Assembly: GCF_012927185.1 (NCBI RefSeq)
Contig: NZ_JABBGB010000001.1
Location: 2,108,001 to 2,172,000, forward strand
Reading direction: 5' to 3'
From: Pseudoflavitalea sp. G-6-1-2
Lineage (GTDB): Bacteria > Bacteroidota > Bacteroidia > Chitinophagales > Chitinophagaceae
Length of the DNA: 64,000 nucleotides
The notes under the pieces are model-generated. The model was not told the DNA's origin. It worked only from the letters and a program-made list of their open reading frames with translations, and ran no database searches. Below are positions 31,611 to 40,793 of this stretch, in pieces. Made by a program: the position numbers and the translations under genes. Each line of letters opens with the position of its first letter. Within the stretch, counting starts at the first letter, position 1.

Positions 31611-32453
31611 TCATCGGCCGAAGGCCCAGAGCAGAAATGCAGGAAGTTCAGCGCTCCAGTAAGGCCAATCGTGTTGCCCCTGGGGCGCTTCTTTGTATAC
31701 GATATTTGCTGCGGGAACATTTTTCTCTTTGAGCAGGGCGATCACATCCTGTGTATCGTCGATCACATCGATGATGCCATCTTTGTCCCGGTCTGAATTC
31801 TCTTCTTTTGCTCCGGCGTAGAACCAATATTGCTGATCAGGTTTTTTGCGCGATGCTTTCAGGCGGGCGATGATGATGCGGTTCTTGTCGTTATTGTAAC
31901 TGCTGTCTTTGGTGTCTTTGTCGCGCCACCAGAAAGAGCCGGAGAATACCCCGATCTTATCGATCTTGTCGGAATGTGTGAAGCCGATATCGAAAGCGCT
32001 CAATCCTCCGAGTGAGCAGCCTGCAATGGCAAATGACTGAAATTTTCTTACTCCCGATTTCTTTTTGATGTATGGATAGAGTTCGTTGTTGATGAAGTCG
32101 TCGTAATGATCGGCTTTGCCGCCTCTTTGTTCGTAATCGGGTTTGCCGGCAACGCCGTACTGCTGCATGCGATCGCCTGCATGAACGGCAACAATCACGA
32201 GTGGCTTGATGGCTTTGGCTTTCCAGAGGCTGTCGGTAATGGCTTTGATGCGAAAGCGTTCGGCATCTTGTCCGTCGTTAATGATCAACAAATTGAGTTG
32301 AGCATGATCATCGGGTACAGGTGTATTGATAACTGTAAGTAATATTTTTTGCTGAAGGTGGCGGCTGTAAAGTTCGTCCTGTTGTTGTGAAACGCCCTTT
32401 CCACAGGAGAAGAAGAAGGGGATGAAAAGCGGTAGAAGGGAGAGGTATTTCAT
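31611..32453 (-). CDS. Esterase-family lipoprotein (alpha/beta hydrolase)
   Basis: This 280-residue protein of the putative esterase (esterase D/Fes-like) family is made as a lipoprotein. Its start at 32453 gives a signal peptide ending FFFSC, with C17 as the lipid-modified residue. The nucleophile S147 is in AGCSLGGLSAF. The catalytic His is probably in GQHDWPYWSAELPAFL near the end, with an acidic partner between. It likely cleaves ester bonds at the cell envelope. A frame 5 codons longer exists, but the signal peptide argues for the shorter start. The substrate is unknown. Confidence 0.85.
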   Translation of the reverse strand: MKYLSLLPLFIPFFFSCGKGVSQQQDELYSRHLQQKILLTVINTPVPDDHAQLNLLIINDGQDAERFRIKAITDSLWKAKAIKPLVIVAVHAGDRMQQYGVAGKPDYEQRGGKADHYDDFINNELYPYIKKKSGVRKFQSFAIAGCSLGGLSAFDIGFTHSDKIDKIGVFSGSFWWRDKDTKDSSYNNDKNRIIIARLKASRKKPDQQYWFYAGAKEENSDRDKDGIIDVIDDTQDVIALLKEKNVPAANIVYKEAPQGQHDWPYWSAELPAFLLWAFGR

Positions 32454-32505
32454 GTTGTGAATATACAATTTGTAAAAAAATGAATCTCAATGAATATGAA
32501 ACCCC

Positions 32506-32513
32506 TATATTTG
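32506..32513 (+). promoter_or_regulatory. -7 element of the first initiator tRNA
   Basis: TATATTTG matches TANNTTTG and ends 3 bases before the mature 5' end of the tRNA, so the precursor leader would be minimal. A matching -33 TTG is not evident. Confidence 0.55.
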
Positions 32514-32516
32514 CAT

Positions 32517-32591
<75 letters not shown>

Positions 32592-32603
32592 AAGAAAGTA
32601 AGG

Positions 32604-32620
32604 CCCGCTCATCGAGCGGG
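32604..32620 (+). terminator. Terminator of tRNA-fMet copy 1
   Basis: Stem CCCGCTC with GAGCGGG and a 3-base loop are followed by TTTTTT, 12 bases after the CCA. Confidence 0.88.
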
Positions 32621-32688
32621 TTTTTTCGTTTGGGTGATGCAGGAACGGTTTGTGAGCGATTGCAATTCATAAAAAAGTGAATTTCATT

Positions 32689-32718
32689 TTGGTAGGAAAC
32701 TGAAAACCCCTACCTTTG
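32689..32718 (+). promoter_or_regulatory. Promoter of tRNA-fMet copy 2
   Basis: TTG (32689-32691), 19 bases, then TACCTTTG (32711-32718) give an exact Bacteroidota promoter that ends 10 bases before the tRNA. Copy 2 is therefore an independent transcription unit. Confidence 0.8.
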
Positions 32719-32728
32719 CACTCCACAT

Positions 32729-32800
<72 letters not shown>

Positions 32801-32804
32801 CAAG

Positions 32805-32843
32805 AAAACACAAAACCCGCTCCTGTAGCGGGTTTTGTGTTTT
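32805..32843 (+). terminator. Terminator of tRNA-fMet copy 2
   Basis: A 17-base-pair perfect stem, with core AACCCGCT and AGCGGGTT and a 5-base loop, extends through AAAACACA and TGTGTTTT. It starts 5 bases after the tRNA. Confidence 0.9.
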
Positions 32844-33035
32844 CTGGATTTCTGCGAAAAAAATAAATGAAGTCAGTGGTGTTTGATTCAGATAGTTTGA
32901 AGAACCGATGCAGCTGATCTATTTTTTTGAGTAGAAAGATGTACAAAATTGAAAACGGAGCAGGATGGCCTGCCCGGAAAATTTGTTGATCGTATTCTTT
33001 TTTGAAATTTTTAATTGCGGCATACGGAGTCGCAG

Positions 33036-33064
33036 CGGAATGGCAACTTTATGTAGCTGTTCCG
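33036..33064 (+). terminator. Orphan terminator-like hairpin 1
   Basis: Arms CGGAATGGC and GCTGTTCCG pair (two G-U) around an 11-base loop, followed by TTTTTTATT. No gene ends just before it. Confidence 0.6.
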
Positions 33065-33150
33065 TTTTTTATTGCCTCATAGTGAAGAAGCAGTTGCAGG
33101 GCAACAAATTTGCAATAGTCCATATGCGTTTTTCTTAGATGACTAGTGAA

Positions 33151-33179
33151 GCAGCATGATCGCACCGCGGTTATGCTGC
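33151..33179 (+). terminator. Orphan terminator-like hairpin 2
   Basis: A 13-base-pair stem runs from GCAGCATGATCGC to GCGGTTATGCTGC with loop ACC, then TTTTTTTG. It is a textbook intrinsic terminator with no gene before it. Confidence 0.75.
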
Positions 33180-33305
33180 TTTTTTTGAAGGGGACTTATC
33201 TTTTTGGGCCTTCCATTGTTCCTGAGAATGATTTTTTCCAGCTTTTCATAACTGTCTGCTAATCATAACTTCACTAAAAATTCCTGCTGCCCGTCCTTAT
33301 TTCAG

Positions 33306-33313
33306 TACCTTTG
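33306..33313 (+). promoter_or_regulatory. -7 element of era
   Basis: TACCTTTG is an exact -7 consensus, 48 bases before the era ATG. The -33 half is not clear. Confidence 0.6.
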
Positions 33314-33361
33314 CACCGCCCGCCCCGGCGGGTATCATTATTTCTGACCAGCTCATTCAGT

Positions 33362-34231
33362 ATGAAAACAGGATTTGTGACCATATTCGGCCGGCCCAAT
33401 GCCGGCAAAAGCACGCTGATGAACGCCCTCATGGGCGAGAAGCTGGCTATTGTATCACCCAAGGTCCAAACCACCCGTCACCGCATCAGGGGCATCCTCA
33501 CTACCGATGATTATCAGATCATCCTCAGCGATACCCCCGGCATCATCGATCCTAAGTACAAACTCCAGGAGAAAATGATGATGGCAGTTAAAAGCGCCAT
33601 GGAAGATTCCGATGTAGCGCTGCTGCTGTTCGACGTAAATGAAGATCTCGAAGAAGCCAACACTATCTTCGAAGCGCTCAAGCTGAAAGTGCCGGCCATT
33701 GTTGTGATCAACAAACTGGATAAGGCCAGCAAAGAAAGAAAGGAAGAAGTATATGCTTACTTCGGTTCCAAAGCATACTGCAAAGAACTCGTTGGCATAT
33801 CTGCACTCAAAGGAATGCAACTCGACGATCTGTTGAAGGGCATTCTCAAGTACCTTCCTGAAGGCGCACCATTTTTCGACGGAGAAGAAATGACGGATCT
33901 GCCCACAAGATTCTTTGTGGCCGAAATGATCCGCGAAAAAATATTCTACCTGTACAAGGAAGAGATACCTTATCATACCACGGTGATCATCACCGAATTC
34001 AAAGAAAAATCAACTTTAACTAAGATAGTGGCCGACATCATCGTGCAGCGGGAAACACAAAAAGTTATCCTGCTGGGCGAAGGCGGAAAAATGATCAAAC
34101 AGCTCGGAACCCAGTCCAGAGTAGACATTGAAGCCTTCATCGGCAGAAAAGTGTTCCTCGAACTGTTTGTGAAAGTGCGTCCCAAATGGCGCGACAACGA
34201 GTTCATGCTGAAAGAATACGGATACTATTAA
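33362..34231 (+). CDS. era: GTPase Era
   Basis: This 289-residue essential GTPase binds the 3' end of 16S rRNA and supports 30S assembly. G-domain motifs: GRPNAGKST (G1, about 9-17), T in the VQTTRHRI switch (G2), DTPG (G3), NKLDKA (G4) and SALKG (G5). The C-terminal KH domain is marked by VILLGEGGKMIKQLG, the GXXG-type RNA-binding loop. I chose ATG 33362 over an upstream in-frame start that would add 17 non-conserved residues overlapping the promoter. It is followed by der after 17 bases, so they are likely co-transcribed. Confidence 0.98.
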   Translation: MKTGFVTIFGRPNAGKSTLMNALMGEKLAIVSPKVQTTRHRIRGILTTDDYQIILSDTPGIIDPKYKLQEKMMMAVKSAMEDSDVALLLFDVNEDLEEANTIFEALKLKVPAIVVINKLDKASKERKEEVYAYFGSKAYCKELVGISALKGMQLDDLLKGILKYLPEGAPFFDGEEMTDLPTRFFVAEMIREKIFYLYKEEIPYHTTVIITEFKEKSTLTKIVADIIVQRETQKVILLGEGGKMIKQLGTQSRVDIEAFIGRKVFLELFVKVRPKWRDNEFMLKEYGYY

Positions 34232-34248
34232 TAAAATCAAGAGGCATC

Positions 34249-35565
34249 ATGGCAGGTTTCACTGTAGCAATCGTCGGGCGACCGAATGTAGGGAAAAGTA
34301 CATTTTTTAATCGCCTGCTTGAGCAGCGCAAAGCAATTGTAGACGATCAGAGCGGCGTAACGCGCGATCGTCAGTACGGCGTTTGCGACTGGAATGGAAA
34401 AGTATTCAACGTAATCGATACCGGTGGTTTCGTTCCGCAGAGCGAAGATGTGTTCGAGCGCGAAATCCGCAAGCAGGTAATGATTGCTGTGGAAGAAGCC
34501 AATGCCATCGTATTCATGGCCGATGCTGCAACCGGCATCACCGACCTCGACGAAGCGATGGCCGATGTACTTCGCCGTACTTCAAAACCCGTATTCATCG
34601 CAGTAAATAAAGTAGATAATCCTGAACGTCTCCTCGAAGCCACCGAGTTCTACAGCTTCGGGTTCGACAATATATTTTTCATCTCTGCCATGAGCGGCAG
34701 TGGCACCGGCGAAATTCTCGATGCCATTACCGAGCTCATCACCGATAAAGAAGCAACAGAGCAGGAAGAGCTGAATGAGCTCCCACGTTTTGCCATCATC
34801 GGACAGCCCAACACCGGAAAATCCTCTCTGCTCAATGCATTGATAGGACAGGAGCGTACCATTGTGAGTGATATCGCAGGCACTACCCGCGACACCATCC
34901 ACACCCGCTACAATCTCTTTCAGAAAGATTTCTTTCTGATCGATACAGCAGGTATCCGTCGTAAGAACAAAGTGAATGAAGATCTGGAGTTCTACTCCGT
35001 GATCCGCGCCATCAAAGCGATGGACGAAGCCGATGTTTGTCTGATGCTGCTCGATGCTGAGAAAGGCATCACTCAGCAGGATCTGAACATCTTCAGCCTT
35101 GCCGCCAAAAAAGGAAAAGGCATTGTGCTGCTGGTGAACAAGTGGGATCTGGTATCGAAAGAAACCAACACTGCCCGCGATTATGAAAAAGAACTGAAAG
35201 AAAGGATCGCTCCATTTACCGATGTGCCCGTTCTCTTCATTTCAGCAAAAGATAAGATCCGCATTCACAAAGCAATCGAAGTAGCGTTGCAGGTGTACGA
35301 TAACAAGAGCCGCAAGATCCCTACTTCCAAGCTGAACGAAGTAATGCTGAAAGCCATCGAAAGCTACCACCCGCCGGTGGTTCGTGGCGTTCCCATCCGC
35401 ATCAAATACGTTACGCAGTTGCCAACGCATGTGCCTTCATTTGCGTTCTTTGCCAACCTGCCGGATGAGATCAAAACACCGTATAAGAACTATCTGGAAA
35501 ATCAGCTGAGGCAGAATTTCGACTTCAAAGGAGTTCCTGTAAGAATATTCTTCAGGAAGAAATAA
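34249..35565 (+). CDS. der: GTPase Der
   Basis: This 438-residue protein has two tandem G domains, unique to Der (EngA), needed for 50S ribosome assembly. The first G1 is GRPNVGKST (about 8-16) and the second is GQPNTGKSS (about 185-193). G3 and G4 motifs are present in each (DTGG and NKVD; DTAG and NKWD). The C-terminal KH-like domain ends GVPVRIFFRKK. ATG 34249 is preferred because MAGFTVAIVGRPN is the family start; the longer frame overlaps era. Confidence 0.98.
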   Translation: MAGFTVAIVGRPNVGKSTFFNRLLEQRKAIVDDQSGVTRDRQYGVCDWNGKVFNVIDTGGFVPQSEDVFEREIRKQVMIAVEEANAIVFMADAATGITDLDEAMADVLRRTSKPVFIAVNKVDNPERLLEATEFYSFGFDNIFFISAMSGSGTGEILDAITELITDKEATEQEELNELPRFAIIGQPNTGKSSLLNALIGQERTIVSDIAGTTRDTIHTRYNLFQKDFFLIDTAGIRRKNKVNEDLEFYSVIRAIKAMDEADVCLMLLDAEKGITQQDLNIFSLAAKKGKGIVLLVNKWDLVSKETNTARDYEKELKERIAPFTDVPVLFISAKDKIRIHKAIEVALQVYDNKSRKIPTSKLNEVMLKAIESYHPPVVRGVPIRIKYVTQLPTHVPSFAFFANLPDEIKTPYKNYLENQLRQNFDFKGVPVRIFFRKK

Positions 35566-35597
35566 TTGTGAATTTTTGATGATATATGTCAAATCAC

Positions 35598-35627
35598 TTG
35601 CAAGGAATAAAAAACCTTCTACCTTTG
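35598..35627 (+). promoter_or_regulatory. Promoter of the small lipoprotein gene
   Basis: TTG (35598-35600), exactly 19 bases, then TACCTTTG (35620-35627). The implied leader is about 32 bases. Confidence 0.8.
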
Positions 35628-35662
35628 CGCCCATCTGATTAAACTCTAAAAAGCAAGTTCGC

Positions 35663-35872
35663 ATGAAAAAGATTTTCGCAATCATGGCAGTAGCCGGTGT
35701 ATTAGTAGCATGTAACGACAGTGGTCATACCGAGCCTAAAACTGGTACTGACTCTTTAACTAATCAACAAGCTGCTCCAACACCAGCACCAGATTCAACT
35801 GTAAACAAGTCTGATTCTTCTGCTCCTAAAGTTGACACTACTGCAAAGAAAGATAGCACTGCAAAGCACTAA
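35663..35872 (+). CDS. Small secreted lipoprotein
   Basis: This 69-residue protein has a signal peptide with lipobox LVAC and lipidation at C17. The mature chain is only about 52 residues. It is rich in Thr, Ser, Asp, Lys and Pro (for example PAPDSTVNKSDSS and DTTAKKDSTAKH), so it is likely disordered. It has its own strong promoter and a strong terminator. The wording resembles many short Bacteroidota lipoproteins of unknown role. No domain is recognised. Confidence 0.8.
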   Translation: MKKIFAIMAVAGVLVACNDSGHTEPKTGTDSLTNQQAAPTPAPDSTVNKSDSSAPKVDTTAKKDSTAKH

Positions 35873-35904
35873 TTGCTTTTCGCATAAACTTCTTGCAAGA
35901 AAGG

Positions 35905-35922
35905 CCCCGGAACATTCCGGGG
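35905..35922 (+). terminator. Terminator of the small lipoprotein gene
   Basis: Stem CCCCGG with CCGGGG and a 6-base loop are followed by TTTTTT, 32 bases after the stop. Confidence 0.85.
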
Positions 35923-36080
35923 TTTTTTATTGCCCACACCCTTGCATGGTATCTTTTTTTATTTGTATCTTGCCTTCCTGAACCACACTTTCCTCTATAT
36001 TCCATAAAGTTTCCTACCAAAAAAACCTCTGGAATCCATCTCCTGTGCATTCTGCTTCCTGATTCTTAAACTACTCATGT

Positions 36081-38477
36081 ATGAAAAAAATCTACATGCT
36101 TACCGTAGCATGGGTATTTATCGTTGTGGCCAGCGGTTACGCTCAATCAACTAAATACTGGAGAGGCCCTGCAGGTGGAAACTGGAATAACGTGGCCAAC
36201 TGGTCTGATGATGGTATTTCAACGCCCGCTTCTTCTGTACCCGGCCCACTCGATGTGGCTATTTTCAACCAGGGGTCCCCGGTTGTAAATGTCGATTTCG
36301 GTACTGCTTACAAGCTCAAATCTCTTGTTGTTACCGGTAATATCACTGTGAAACTCGTTGCTGCAACTGCAGCCACCATCGATGTTTCCGGCGATGGTTC
36401 CACGGATTATGGATTGAAGATCGATGCAGGCAGCAGGCTCGAAGACAGTACATCTGCCGATGTTTCATTCAAATTCAATTTTGCCGACAACTCAAGAGGA
36501 CTGGTCAATGGCACCTGGTATTTTGGTGGTCATAGTTCTGTAACCGGAACAAACGGTCCTACGTATAGCTTGCCTGTAGCTAACACATTTACCAACAGAC
36601 TCGATGTGAATGGTACTGTGATCGTTTCACAGAAATGTTTTCCTTTTACCGGCAGCTCCGGCAGTACCTACATTTACTTCAACGATAACTCCGAGTACAG
36701 GCATGCTATGAATGGGGTAGGACTGGTGCGTGCCAAATGGGCTGTTAATTCTACTATCAGAATTACCGGCATCACAACCAACCCGCCGGCCACGAATATG
36801 CCGTCGAGTGCAGAAATCGGAAACCTTGTGATTGATTGTCCTAATATAGTTAATGATGGTATGAACCTTGCACTGCCCAACAATCTCAACATTAAAGGCA
36901 ATCTGCAGTTTCTGAATACTAATAATAAAAGGTTCGAGATTGGTGCTGTGAATTTTCCTACTAATCCTATTAACTATACGATAGAAAAGAATCTCGAGAT
37001 CAGCGCCAACTCCAATGTTTCGTTGGGTGGAGTAACTGCCAATGCAACAAAAAGCTGGATTGTTCAGGTAAACGGAAATTTCATTCAGAGTGGCGGAACA
37101 TTCAATATCCGCGATGCTGCTACCGTTAATGCAACAGCTGTTACCGAACTTAAGATCAAAGGCAATATGCTGCAAACAGCAGGTACTTTTGGTGCCGCTT
37201 CTACAGCTAACGCAAGTGCGACCGACCTGTTCGTTGTAGAACTCAATGGTGCTGCGGCACAGACCGTAGGCATCAATTCAGGTACCATCGATAACGCAGG
37301 AAATTATGTAATGCTTCGCATCAACAATTCCGGCAGCGGAATAACACTTACCAAACCTTTGGCTGTTGGCCGTCTTATCTGGACAGGCAACAAAGGAAAG
37401 ATCACTGCCAGCGCAGCAAATGCACTCACAGTAAATAACCCTGCACTGACTGCTGTAAGCGGACAAGCTGCAAACGGATACGTTGCGGGCAAGATGATCC
37501 GCCGAACCAATCAGGCAACAGCCTATGAGCTTCCTGTTGGTGGTGCTGCTTATCGTCCATGTCATGTAATTCCGAATGCTGCAACTGTATCGTCTTACGC
37601 AGCTGAATATGTAACCGGCGCTTATTCCGTTATAGCTGTCACTTCTCCATTAACCAAAGTGTCGAACAGCGAATACTGGAATATCGATCTCGTAAGCGGG
37701 GTTCCTGCATCAGTTCAGCTGACATTGAATGGCGCAGTGAATGGCGCCAGCGCGCTCAATGAGATCACCGTTGCACATTTCAATACCGGCACCAACAAAT
37801 GGGAAAGCGCGAAAGGCGCTACAGGTACAGTTTTGACCCCAGGCAATTCCAGCAGCGGAACAGTGAAGTCCGATGTAATGAACAGCTTCAGTCCGTTTAC
37901 CTTCGGCGTTCTGCCAGGGTCCGCACTGCCCGTGTATCTTGTATCTTTCAATGCGAAGAAATTATCTTCTTCAACCGCCAAACTTGAGTGGACCATCACT
38001 ACCAACAGCGACCCCGACAGATTTGAGATCCTGCGTTCCGATGATGGCATCAACTTCCGTCAGATAGGAACTGTAAGAGCAGTTGGATCGCAACTCAGTT
38101 ATACATATCAGGATGATCAGCTTCCTGCAAAAACTGCTTACTACAAACTGCGCATGCTCGATGTGAAAGGCCTCGAAAACCAAAGCCGCATTGTTACGGT
38201 ATTCAACAGCGTTGAAGGTCTCGTTATCAACTCCATGTTGCCTACATTGGTGACCAGTCAGGCAAAACTCAATATCAGCACGGCGGGTAGAACAAACCTC
38301 AGACTTGCTGTAACAGATATGTACGGAAGAGTTGTGTATCAGCAGCAGACTGCACTTGCCGCAGGCAGTCAGGATATATTCCTGCAACTCGGTCAGCTTG
38401 CTGCCGGAGCCTATCAGGTGACCGGTTATCTTGAAAACGGACAAAGAACCACCAGCATCCGTTTCATCAAACAATAG
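36081..38477 (+). CDS. Large secreted protein with T9SS sorting domain
   Basis: This 798-residue protein has a signal peptide at 1-21 (ending VASGYAQ). A long beta-rich region follows (about 22-610), with a KYWRGPAGGNWNNVANWSDDG start resembling the repeat-rich surface proteins that open with a G-G-N-W-N module. A fibronectin-like segment is at about 615-700 (AKLEWTITTNSDPDRFEILRSDDGINF). The C-terminal T9SS type A domain is at about 710-798 (LRLAVTDMYGRVVYQQQ, ending SIRFIKQ). It would be exported through the type IX pathway and attached to or released from the surface. It is probably an adhesin or surface layer protein. No enzymatic motif is seen. Confidence 0.88.
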   Translation: MKKIYMLTVAWVFIVVASGYAQSTKYWRGPAGGNWNNVANWSDDGISTPASSVPGPLDVAIFNQGSPVVNVDFGTAYKLKSLVVTGNITVKLVAATAATIDVSGDGSTDYGLKIDAGSRLEDSTSADVSFKFNFADNSRGLVNGTWYFGGHSSVTGTNGPTYSLPVANTFTNRLDVNGTVIVSQKCFPFTGSSGSTYIYFNDNSEYRHAMNGVGLVRAKWAVNSTIRITGITTNPPATNMPSSAEIGNLVIDCPNIVNDGMNLALPNNLNIKGNLQFLNTNNKRFEIGAVNFPTNPINYTIEKNLEISANSNVSLGGVTANATKSWIVQVNGNFIQSGGTFNIRDAATVNATAVTELKIKGNMLQTAGTFGAASTANASATDLFVVELNGAAAQTVGINSGTIDNAGNYVMLRINNSGSGITLTKPLAVGRLIWTGNKGKITASAANALTVNNPALTAVSGQAANGYVAGKMIRRTNQATAYELPVGGAAYRPCHVIPNAATVSSYAAEYVTGAYSVIAVTSPLTKVSNSEYWNIDLVSGVPASVQLTLNGAVNGASALNEITVAHFNTGTNKWESAKGATGTVLTPGNSSSGTVKSDVMNSFSPFTFGVLPGSALPVYLVSFNAKKLSSSTAKLEWTITTNSDPDRFEILRSDDGINFRQIGTVRAVGSQLSYTYQDDQLPAKTAYYKLRMLDVKGLENQSRIVTVFNSVEGLVINSMLPTLVTSQAKLNISTAGRTNLRLAVTDMYGRVVYQQQTALAAGSQDIFLQLGQLAAGAYQVTGYLENGQRTTSIRFIKQ

Positions 38478-38501
38478 ACGTTTTTGATGTTCTGAATATG
38501 C

Positions 38502-38531
38502 AAAAGCGGCAGCCCTGAGGCTGCCGCTTTT
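38502..38531. terminator. Bidirectional terminator
   Basis: A 13-base-pair stem, AAAAGCGGCAGCC with GGCTGCCGCTTTT, and a 4-base loop lie between the convergent T9SS-cargo and DUF4954 genes. Confidence 0.88.
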
Positions 38532-38559
38532 ATTTTTCAGCACTTACAAAGTCGCTGCA

Positions 38560-40767
38560 TTATTTCCACTTCTTCGCAAGCGAAGCGATTGTTTTTTTAT
38601 ACTCTTCCAGCGAAGCTTTTTCCTGTTTGATGAACCCGTTGTCTTCCAGTTTGCCCAGCACTTTGTTCATCTCCGCAGTGGTTTCGTATACCATTTTGCG
38701 GAAAGGATTCTTATAGTCCTTGGCTCTTGAAACATAGATCCCTTCTGTCATCCAGGTTTTCACTGCAAGGCTTTGTTGCAACAGTTGCTGCATATCCGCA
38801 GGTTTTATTTTTTTCATGTTCAGGCCATACACAGATTGCAGCGCTGCCATGGCATGCACAAATTTTTCCTGTGCATACTTGTCGGCCTGCTCTTTGTAAA
38901 ATGCATGTACCTGTTCCCAGCTCTTCACTCGTCCCTGATGGATCTGCGTTATCAGCTTGTCGATGGCTGTGCGTTGGATCAGTTGTCCGCCTACATTCAT
39001 CCAGCTGCTCAACGCTGGTTTGCCAGGGATGCTGCCGATCGATGCATCCAGCTGCCGGAACTGTTTGCCTGCATTGGCGATGAGCTGCTGCACGGCATAG
39101 TGAGCGATCAGTTCGCGATAGATATGATACGCATTGGTTACTTTGATCAGCTGAACCGGCCGGGTGCTGTTCTCGAAACCTTCTGCCAGGATCTCCAGCT
39201 CATTTACCTGCGGATCGCGGGCCATCAGCAATCGTCTGCCTTCTGCGATGGCATCTTCAGCAGAGAACTTTCTGCTGCCCTTCGTTAGTTTCAGGTAGGC
39301 TTTCCCGGTAGATGTTTCCAGAATAGTGATCGCTTCGAGAATCTCATTCACCGAATCAGGAGCGAGGTAATCGAATTCGAGCAGTTGTGTTTTGTTGATG
39401 CGTTTATCGCGGTCTCCGTACTTCCATGCATTGCGTGCCAGTGCATACATATTGTGCATGAACCAGTACGCCGGCATCACTATCAGCCTGTTCCTGCTCA
39501 CATCATTGCTGATGAGAGAGAAGGGCAGAGGGATATTCAGCTCCACCGGAAAATCGCCTTTGGCGAGTATGGAGAACGAAGCAAATTTCGAATTGTGTTT
39601 GAGGCTCACACAGAGGCCAGGCCAGAACCCGCGCCCGGCAATGATTTCGCCATCTGCTCCCCGCGAGTTGTGATTGGATCCCACCGTTGCACCCGCAGCC
39701 ATATTGCTCTGCCCCTGCAGCATCGCTGCGCAAAGGAATGAGTTGTTATGGTGTTGCTCATGCGATGGGAAGATCAGTGAATTCAACACTTCACAACAGG
39801 AGATGGTACTGTTCTCTCCGAGATAGGAGTTGATCAGCCTCGCACCATATTTCAGTTGAGAATGTGCTGCCAGAACAAAACGAACGGCTTTTACACCGTA
39901 GAACAAACGGCATCCGTAACCGATGATGCCATTCACCAGCTCACATCCTTCTCCTACCTGTGTTTTCGCTTCGGCAGATGAATTGAGGGTAACGTTCTTG
40001 ATCTTATTGGCGCCTTTGAGATAAGCATCTGTTCCGATCTTCACATCTTTGATGATGCGGCAGTTTTTGATCACTGTACGATCTCCGATGGTGCCGTAAC
40101 GACCTCGTCTGGTATCGATATTGTTCTGTACAAATTCTTTGAACTTCTGCTGCAACGCATCATCGTCACGGAACCTGCTCCAGAGGAAGGCATCACCGGG
40201 AAGCATGCCATCGAAAGGCATGATGCGGCGTGCGCCGTTCTCATTGCAGACTTCGAGCCAGATGCGGATGTTTTCGTCTTCGCCTTCCATCAGTACACCA
40301 TTGCCGAACTTGGAGTGATTGGAAGCAGTGATCTCGTTCACATTCACCAGCATCACATCGTTGCCGGTGATGTAGTGCGAAATGTAGTTCACATTGTCCA
40401 CTACAACGTTGTCGCCGAAGTCGCAGCTGATGATGGTGCTGTTGTACAATCCAACAGGGCGGCGGAGATCGTGGAAGTCGAGATAGTACGGTTCGAGTTT
40501 TCCGATGCGTACCAATCCGAAGAACTTGCAATCCTGCACCAGTTCTGGATTGAAGGCATCAGACACAAAAATATTGTTCCAGTTGTCTGATGTGTTTCTG
40601 TTGCGCACCAGCATCTCAATTTCATATGCTGTAAGATGCCTGTACTGCAGTCCATTTCTGTACTGCTGATTGCGCAGGTAATATTCATCTTTCCCTTTGG
40701 GTAAATAAGTTTCGGGAATGAAATTATAACCCAAAGTATTGATGGGGCTTTTCCGGATCTGATTCAT
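38560..40767 (-). CDS. DUF4954 family, left-handed beta-helix protein
   Basis: This 735-residue cytoplasmic protein matches DUF4954 of Bacteroidota and Spirochaetes. The middle (about 120-400) shows hexapeptide-type repeats of a left-handed beta-helix (ISCDFGDNVVVDNV, IKDVKIGTDAYLKGANKIKNV, LGENSTISCCEVL). It includes the acyltransferase-like GSNHNSRGADGEI. The C-terminal third is helical. The fold resembles sugar-nucleotide acetyl or uridylyl transferases, but no reaction is established. It lies 26 bases after glmS, so co-transcription is likely, and a role in sugar-phosphate metabolism is a reasonable inference. Confidence 0.85.
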   Translation of the reverse strand: MNQIRKSPINTLGYNFIPETYLPKGKDEYYLRNQQYRNGLQYRHLTAYEIEMLVRNRNTSDNWNNIFVSDAFNPELVQDCKFFGLVRIGKLEPYYLDFHDLRRPVGLYNSTIISCDFGDNVVVDNVNYISHYITGNDVMLVNVNEITASNHSKFGNGVLMEGEDENIRIWLEVCNENGARRIMPFDGMLPGDAFLWSRFRDDDALQQKFKEFVQNNIDTRRGRYGTIGDRTVIKNCRIIKDVKIGTDAYLKGANKIKNVTLNSSAEAKTQVGEGCELVNGIIGYGCRLFYGVKAVRFVLAAHSQLKYGARLINSYLGENSTISCCEVLNSLIFPSHEQHHNNSFLCAAMLQGQSNMAAGATVGSNHNSRGADGEIIAGRGFWPGLCVSLKHNSKFASFSILAKGDFPVELNIPLPFSLISNDVSRNRLIVMPAYWFMHNMYALARNAWKYGDRDKRINKTQLLEFDYLAPDSVNEILEAITILETSTGKAYLKLTKGSRKFSAEDAIAEGRRLLMARDPQVNELEILAEGFENSTRPVQLIKVTNAYHIYRELIAHYAVQQLIANAGKQFRQLDASIGSIPGKPALSSWMNVGGQLIQRTAIDKLITQIHQGRVKSWEQVHAFYKEQADKYAQEKFVHAMAALQSVYGLNMKKIKPADMQQLLQQSLAVKTWMTEGIYVSRAKDYKNPFRKMVYETTAEMNKVLGKLEDNGFIKQEKASLEEYKKTIASLAKKWK

Positions 40768-40793
40768 ATGGAAGAAAACTAGGTGATCAATGA

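Larger units (their letters stand above)
32844..33305 (+). other. Gene-free region between initiator tRNAs and era
   Basis: About 460 bases without a supported protein gene. It contains two further terminator-like hairpins on the plus strand (33036-33064 and 33151-33179), each followed by a T run. These suggest short untranslated transcripts, but no consensus promoter is evident for either. Reading frames through it are short or cross the tRNA. Confidence 0.5.
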
